64,000 nt of DNA, taken from the NCBI GenBank assembly GCA_947247005.1, contig OX365947.1, forward strand, positions 37,342,760 through 37,406,759. Direction: 5' to 3'. The translations under genes were made by a program, and so were the position numbers. Positions 57,697-64,000 of this stretch are shown here, in pieces (within the stretch, counting starts at the first letter, position 1; each line of letters opens with the position of its first letter). The DNA is from Spisula solida. Its lineage: Eukaryota > Mollusca > Bivalvia > Venerida > Mactridae. A model generated the notes under the pieces. The model was not told the origin of the DNA, ran no database searches, and worked only from the letters and a program-made list of their open reading frames with translations.

Positions 57697-58123
57697 CATA
57701 TTTAATAAGGTACGTCTCTGATACAAGTTAACTAGGTTGTCAAAAACTCACATTCTCTTCTTTGTTCCGTCTCATCTAGATATATTTAAATGTTGAAAAA
57801 ACTGGTACATATGTGCACGAACAGTTAATTCATGATTAATAGTTAATTTTGAGATATCTGTGGATCCAGTTGTTTTGGGAGTTTTTACTCTTAATAGATC
57901 AAGCAATTATTGAGATTGAGCAGTTGAAATAAGCAGACAGCGGAAATGATCAAAATAACAACTTAATTTCTTGTACACGTTATTGGATAGTCGGGAGAAT
58001 TCGTTTTGCTCGCATACATTCCAAATATGTTTAACCATTTTGAAGCATTTTTGAACGCGTAATTACTTGATGTACAAAAATAAGCATGTTTTGTTAGCTC
58101 TATGCTAGTTAAAACAAGTTCAT
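57697..58123. other. Intergenic DNA, nothing recognised
   Basis: The sequence is AT-rich, with no exon, tRNA or repeat identified. Confidence 0.3.
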
Positions 58124-58855
58124 TCGTAAGGAAAAACCTTGTGTAGTCACTAGAGGTCACAATTTTGGCCTTATCTTTATGAAACTTGGTCACAATGATC
58201 ATGTCAACAAAATCTAGGTCAAGTTTGATATTGGGTCATCCGGGGTCAAAAACTAGGTCACAATGTCAAATCATAGAAAAACCTTGTGTAGTCACTAGAG
58301 GTCACAATTTTGGCCTAATCTTTATGAAACTTGGTCACAATAATCATCTCAACTAAATCTAGGTCAAGTTCGATATTTGGTCATCCGGGGTCAAAAACTA
58401 GGTCACAAGGTCAAATCATAGAAAACCTTGTGTAGTCACTAGAGGTCACAATTTTGGACTAATCTGTATGAAACTTGGTCACAATGATCATCACAACAAC
58501 ATCTAGGTCAAGTTCGATATTGGGTCATCCGGGGTAAAAAACTAGGTCACAAGGTCAAATCATAGACAAACCTTGTATAGTCATTAGAGGTCACAATTTT
58601 GGTCTAATCTTTATGAAACTTGGTCACAATGATCATCTCAATAAAATCTAGGTCAAGTTCGATATTGGGTCATCCGGGGTAAAAAACTAGGTCACAAAGT
58701 CAAATCACTTCAATATGTCATTGGGTCTAAATGTGATGTAAATTATAAAGCATAAGACAATTTGAAAACCTTGTACATGCAATAGAGGCTACCATTGGGG
58801 GTTCATGAACAACTAGGACAGGTGAGCGACCTATGGCCCTTTGGGCCCTCTTGTT
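58124..58855 (+). mobile_element. AGGTCA-family array with HINE-like 3' end
   Basis: About four well-preserved 145-bp units are followed by GACAGGTGAGCGACC, the hairpin AGGCCCTTTGGGCCCT-type stem and CTCTTGTT. The head is missing. Confidence 0.8.
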
Positions 58856-59275
58856 GTTCATGATCCTCCCTAGCGTATCTAGGACGCTGTTAATGTATAG
58901 TAAATGTAAAGGCAATATTCATATTACTATATAGGGATTCAAATCCATCATGAAGCGCTTTCTTCATTTTTATAGGATTATTTCTATAAAATAGCTTATT
59001 CGCGCATTTTGAATTAATTTATTACGCTGATGCTTTTATATTGACAAATTAACGTCACTTAGATACATATGCATACGTTTTAATCTATTTTACCAAACGT
59101 AATCATTAGTGAACTTTAGAACAATACTAGACTTGGCTGGGATTGGAACTCGATGTGGATCGTATACTTTTTCTAGAATTGACACACAAACCCGTAACAG
59201 GCTATAGCTACGATAAGGTGTTAACCACTTTAATGTATCAATGAGTTTTGACTTTAGACCTGACTTTACTGTAAT
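58856..59275. other. 5' flank of the P450 gene, possible SINE scrap
   Basis: 59130-59225 read on the minus strand contains a weak B-box-like GAGTTCCAATCCC. Nothing else is recognised. Confidence 0.25.
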
Positions 59276-59283
59276 TATAAAAG
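59276..59283 (+). promoter_or_regulatory. TATA box candidate for the P450 gene
   Basis: TATAAAAG lies 29 bp before the first in-frame ATG (59312). Transcription would begin only a few bases before that ATG, which would favour use of the second ATG at 59420. Confidence 0.4.
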
Positions 59284-59311
59284 TTCATGTTGAAAGTGTG
59301 TTCATGCGGTT

Positions 59312-62300
59312 ATGACAGATAACTTTGAATGGAGAAAACAGACCACAAGTGCGCTGCATGTCAATCACACAACAGGCATATGGCAAGTTGTTGATTTCGT
59401 AAATAAAGCAAAGGAAATTATGGTTCTGTACGCGGCTATATTAATAGTTGTTGCAATTTTTGCAATAACTGTAAAATATCTTAAAAGAAAAGCTCGACCT
59501 CTGAAAGGAAAACAAATACCACATCAATCTGGAATCCCCGTCTTCGGAATGGGGTTGGAAATTAACGAATCAAACTCAATTTACAAGTTTGAAGAAATGG
59601 CTAAACGCTATGGAGAAATATTCAGTTTGAATTTATTTGGAATGGACACGGTGGTTCTTAACACGGAATCATTACTGAGGAAAGCATATTGTTCGGATAA
59701 ATACGCCAAATATTTCAATGATAAGCCTCAATCTGGTTACGCCAAGTATTTCCGACGGAGTGGGGATTCTGTTGGATTTGCCGCCGACGGCCATGGTAAA
59801 TTACACAGACACCTAAAGAAGACGTACATGAAGGCCCTGCACACGTATGGAAATGGTATCAAAAAGTTGGAGGTTAAAGTGATGGTCGAACTGAACAGTG
59901 TAATAAACAGCATCGATAACATGGAAACAAAAGAATTTGATTTTGTTGGATTTTTGAAGAGATCTTTAACAAACATTGTTGCGCTAGTCGTAAGTACAAT
60001 GATGTATAACCATACCAATACAAGAACATGTGAACTTTTTAAATGAACTAATGATTATCTCTGAATTAAATGTCGAAGACGCTTGTTTAAACAATTTCGC
60101 GGAGTTTCGATACACATGGGTTACTTAAGAAATAAAAATATGTTCTTGTATTTATAAGGTATCTATTGCATGAAATGAAAAATATAAATTAATTGATTAT
60201 CAGAAGTTTTTATATGAAACGTAGTACGTGTCGAGAGTATATTGGAGTTTCTAAAAATAGATGCGTCATTGCTTTAACACTGGATACTCGTGCAACTTGC
60301 CTTATTCGCTACTCGTTGTGGTCTTTACTACAAAGTATACGTTGATTCATTCATAAATATGTCACGTGATATTTATTTTCACTGAACTACTTTTAAATCG
60401 AACATGCTGATGTTCGATGTTTTGTGATGGAACGAAACATATTTTTTTAATTTAATTAGTTTATTTGCAGAAGGAACTGTAACAGTATATTAAATAAAAC
60501 CTTATTATGTATGTTATATAGTTGTTTTGTCATTTTTGAGCGCACAAACAAATATGACAAATTTGCTGTTTAGGGGGCGTAAATAGTACCAGCCAATTTG
60601 CCAGGTGTATTTTGTTGCGGTAATATTTTACAGATGGTTTCCTCTATGCGAATATGGATTAATCCGCAGATCGTGTTAGAATTCTGAATATAAAAAAGCG
60701 TTCTTTATATATATGTATATTTTACGGTGGTCTTATTTTCGCTATATTCGCAGTCAACATCGATGTTTGAGGTCGATTTGTAAACGAATACGGACTTATT
60801 ATGTCATGTCAAGTCAACACGTAATATATAACTAATCAATGAAATAATGAAGATAAATGATTTAATGATTCTGCTGTATTTAAAACAAACTAAATGGTAA
60901 ATTTCCCGTTGTCTGTGGGGGTGCAGTTTGTTATTACTCTCAGATACTTAATAAAAGCACATTTTGTAACACTGTAAAATTTACAATGTTATTATTCATT
61001 AAATTTGTTAATCATTAGCACACTTCAGAAGTAGTTATAAATGAGGTTAATTACTGCAAAACTTTCAGCGAGTTAAAAATAAGATTTAAACGATGGTTTT
61101 AGTGTAGGAGTCCAGTTATGCCCTGTTCACATTTTGATTATTTTGATGCTCTTTGGACACAGCGACATTCTATATATCTGTGTCTTATCGATGATATGTT
61201 ATAGGAAGAGAACGCAATCGCGACGTTGTCTTAGGGTATGTTCGGAACGTCTGTTCCGCACACTGTGTGGGATGTTCTACTCCGAACAACTTACGAACAA
61301 AACGGAACAGGAGACCGTTAACATGGGCGAGCGCTACGTAGCGCTTTCCACGGGAGGTAATCATTGCCTTCTATATTTAATTGAACGGGAGGTAACTGAA
61401 TAAAAGCGCTCGGTAGCGCTTTGCTTAGGCAACGGACCCCTGTCCTGCACAGTGTACCGAGTGTCCTGCTCCAAACACCTTACGAACAAAACGGAACAGA
61501 AATCAAAATATTAAAGATGACCAAAATTGTAGTTGCAGCCGTAATATTGGAGGAAGAAATATGTATGTGGATATATTTAAGTGCGATTGGTTGCCCGCAA
61601 TGGTCCATAATTGGAAAATAAATTTATTATATTCTATTTTATGACACAAGCGGCCATTGTTCTTGCTGTATTCACGTGACTGTTCTGGCTGCACCGCACA
61701 GAAAGAACAAGTTCCGAACAGTGTTCCGGTTTGTTCGTGTGTTCCACTGTCTGGGATGTGCGAAACAGCGTTACGAACACGCCCTTAATTTGTCGAGGGC
61801 GTAGCCCGAGACAAAATAAACAACCGAGTGTTAAGTTTTCTTTCTAATTTATATCATTGGCTGTCACTTTGTAAACATAAGGCGTGCCAAAATGTTTTAC
61901 AATGCTAAAATGTCCAATAAAAATAAAAAACACGGTGTTGTGATTTTAAAGTGGAAGAATACAATACATTTCGGCCATGAAAATCGATAGAGGTCACGTT
62001 GACCGAAGTAAAGTAGAGAAAGCTAGTTTTTATATTTATATACACGTTTCTACAATTGCATAGTTTAGTTGATGAAACTACCTTTCTTCATACGACGCCG
62101 CTTGGCGTCGCCACTCATGATTGCAATAGTAATTCGGTCAGCCAGTAATATTGCGTAACTGCCTACGCGGATGTAAACCGGTCATGCAAAAAAGTTTTTA
62201 TTTCATGCGGACCATATCGGTCTTTGTCGCATTGTAATTATTTTATTTTTTATTTATTTACCGAAGAAAGCAGAAACATCCGAAGTTTCACGGGGAAAGC

Positions 62301-63816
62301 ATGATAATTGAGACCATACCATACTTCTGAATGAACAGCATGTGTCTACCTCCCGGTCAATATACTGACCGACTTCTATTTACTCTTAATAGACCATGCA
62401 TAACATTAACCCTGCTTGGGGCAAAACATTGACAGATAAGCCATTATATCTGACATTGTATGTGAAGGTTACTATTATTTGTGGCGTATTAAGATGATTT
62501 AAAGCATTAAAACTTTTAGATCAATATATATTTATATCATGCTAGAAAGCTAAGCTACGTATATCTTCCAGTACTAGTATATACGGATAGGAGTTTACAC
62601 CAAGACATTCAAGCATGTATTATTAAAGAGTATTACGCTAGTAATAAATGTACAAATAAATCATAAGAAAAATACAGCTACATCATCTTTAATTTATAAT
62701 TCCCCTGCATCCATTCGAACAACATTAATGCTTTCGGCGCTTTGATTACATAAGTAATGTAGTTTGCCTTTTTCTCAAAATTGATCGAGTAGTTTTAAAC
62801 TTATTCTTCAAAGTCATCGAAATGCTTGTCAAATTTGTCTTAAAAGATGACTATTGTACGGTTTCAAGTAGGAACAATGGTATACGAGTGCAATTACTAC
62901 AGTAAAGTAAGACACACCAATCAATTATCATTTGATTTAGCCACACCGCTTCAGTTAACATCAAATGAATGTAAATTGCCATAGCCATGATAATAGTTTG
63001 TTATAAATGGTTCTGGTAACGTTAACCACTATTGGATATAACGTAATAAGCCCCCGGCGTAATTCTGCAACTTACTTTGTGGCGGAGCAAGCACAAGGAA
63101 CTTGCAATCTGAGTTTACCCATGTCATGGTCAGTAGTAGCCAAGTCTCGTTATGATACTGGTCAATCCATGAGTTGCCTGTTGTTACAAACGTGCAAAAC
63201 ATTGGTTTTGAACTTACTTTGTCAATGCATTTCAAAACTATACTTAGGTTAAGATATTAAGCCATGTACCATGAATATTTAAAAAAAGAAATGCCTCGTC
63301 ATTATCTAAAATAATAGCCCCCGCCCCCTGAAACATTTGTGCTTTAATTAAGTCCATGTGGGTACTTTATGTATTTACTGCGTTTCTGACAGATACTGTG
63401 GTTAATGACAAATCGACTACGCAAATGAATATACCGGAATTTCCTTTTCTAAAACATCATTAACAAAAACACATTTAGACGTCAATGTACTAAATGGACG
63501 TTTGCTGATATATTAGCCCTGTCATTGGCTCCTGAACATATTTACTATATCTAAAGTTGCAATAATGTATTAAGTGCTTTATAAATCTACCATTTATCAG
63601 CTTGTTGGTGAAACTATACCAGACGGGGATCCTGAGGAAGACTTATTCTGGCATCAAGCGGATACTGCGGATTTCTTTATTTCACATTACGCGGAGAGCA
63701 TAATGTCCATCATCCCTTTCATGCGACATTTAACTTTCACCACATTTGGGAAGTTGTTCCAATTCGGCATGGACATTAACAAACGCATTGCTGACAAGTT
63801 CTTCTTTCCATACCAG
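59312..63816 (+). CDS. Cytochrome P450, N-terminal part (clan 2-like), truncated at window edge
   Basis: Exon 59312-59989 (226 codons) ends at a GTAAGT donor, and exon 63601-63816 (72 codons) follows a TTTATCAG acceptor in phase 0 and ends at GTATAT. The 298 visible residues show a membrane anchor (about residues 38-58, MVLYAAILIVVAIFAITV), a basic linker, a hinge region ending GIPVFGMG, FEEMAKRYGEIFSLNLFG, then the helix B-D region (GYAKYFRRSGDSVGFA). The segment IMSIIPFMRHLTF resembles clan 2 P450s. P450s are haem mono-oxygenases anchored in the ER; the haem-binding Cys and ExxR lie beyond the window. The start could be 59312 or 59420; the latter puts Met directly at the anchor. The usual helix C WxxxR is not evident: HGKLHRHLKK stands in its place. 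Substrate cannot be inferred. Confidence 0.82.
59990..63600 (+). other. P450 intron 1
   Basis: This 3.6-kb intron contains one terminal-inverted-repeat element (61231-61787) and otherwise AT-rich sequence. At 61791-61816 a small hairpin occurs (TTGTCGAGGGC, then GCCCGAGACAA). No other gene is recognised. Confidence 0.6.
61231..61787. mobile_element. Terminal-inverted-repeat element with TAGGG ends
   Basis: The left end TTAGGGTATGTTCGGAACGT and right end TTACGAACACGCCCTTAA are inverted. Internal TTACGAACAAAACGGAACAG occurs twice, and GCGCTACGTAGCGC is a perfect palindrome. hAT-like by style; TTGTC lies near both edges but no clean 8-bp duplication is established. Confidence 0.55.
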
Positions 63817-64000
63817 GTATATACTATATATATATTATATCTATGTTTGTGTTGTCTTGGCACTAATAAAGTGCAATAATAGCATGTGTCCCTTATATAC
63901 ACCCAGAGCCACACGACCTCATACAACAGCTACATCACACATATACACGAGTCGAATGTTCTAAGTACACGCTTTGTAATTTTCATTTAACTAAAAACTA
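63817..64000 (+). other. Start of P450 intron 2
   Basis: This is intronic sequence to the window edge, with no third exon visible. Confidence 0.5.

Noticed and set aside
59737..60018. 93-codon minus-strand frame
   Set aside because: It is the antisense shadow of P450 exon 1.

Overview
The window looks like nuclear DNA of a bivalve mollusc, probably a heterodont clam. It is AT-rich, its genes have many small GT-AG exons, and the space between them is packed with non-autonomous repeats of kinds I associate with bivalve genomes. The clade is inferred from gene similarity and repeat style; no species can be named. The gene calls rest on joining exons by reading frame, splice sites and recalled family sequences, without any alignment.

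Five recognisable genes are present. (1) 2-5271 (+): the 3' six exons of a ZC2HC1A/B-like zinc finger gene, open at the left edge. (2) 22534-29157 (-): a complete eight-exon DHHC palmitoyltransferase of the ZDHHC3/7 type, 264 aa. (3) 31029-38257 (+): metaxin-2, eight exons, 257 aa, divergent from gene 2 and about 1.9 kb from it. (4) 49536-51776 (+): the nucleolar GTPase GNL2/NGP1, 746 aa in one uninterrupted exon. (5) 59312-63816 (+): the first two coding exons of a cytochrome P450, running off the right edge. A sixth, small two-exon candidate gene (20529-21523, 83 aa, unknown function) lies inside a transposon-like element. The genes look unrelated in function (mitochondrial import, protein lipidation, ribosome assembly, oxidation) and do not form a pathway.

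The rest is repeat landscape. 6.8-7.9 kb is a 33-bp minisatellite. 11.5-14.8 kb is a 60-bp minisatellite split by a repeat, which itself holds an array rich in AGGTCA motifs. 16.6-23.4 kb carries several terminal-inverted-repeat elements, including one with TAA target duplications. 27.3-30.6 kb holds decayed LINE pieces around the divergent promoters. 38.3-49.2 kb is a pile of nested DNA transposons plus a miniature LTR-like element whose repeats contain a tRNA cloverleaf. 52.5-58.9 kb is a cluster of repeats inserted into one another.

The most striking pattern is that at least five sequence-unrelated families here share one architecture: a head motif, often a GTCC-type microsatellite, a core, the reverse complement of the head, a short perfect hairpin, and a terminal CTTGTT. 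A sixth, AGGTCA-rich family has the same plan. This matches what is known of Helentron-associated elements (HINE, DINE-1, bivalve pearl).
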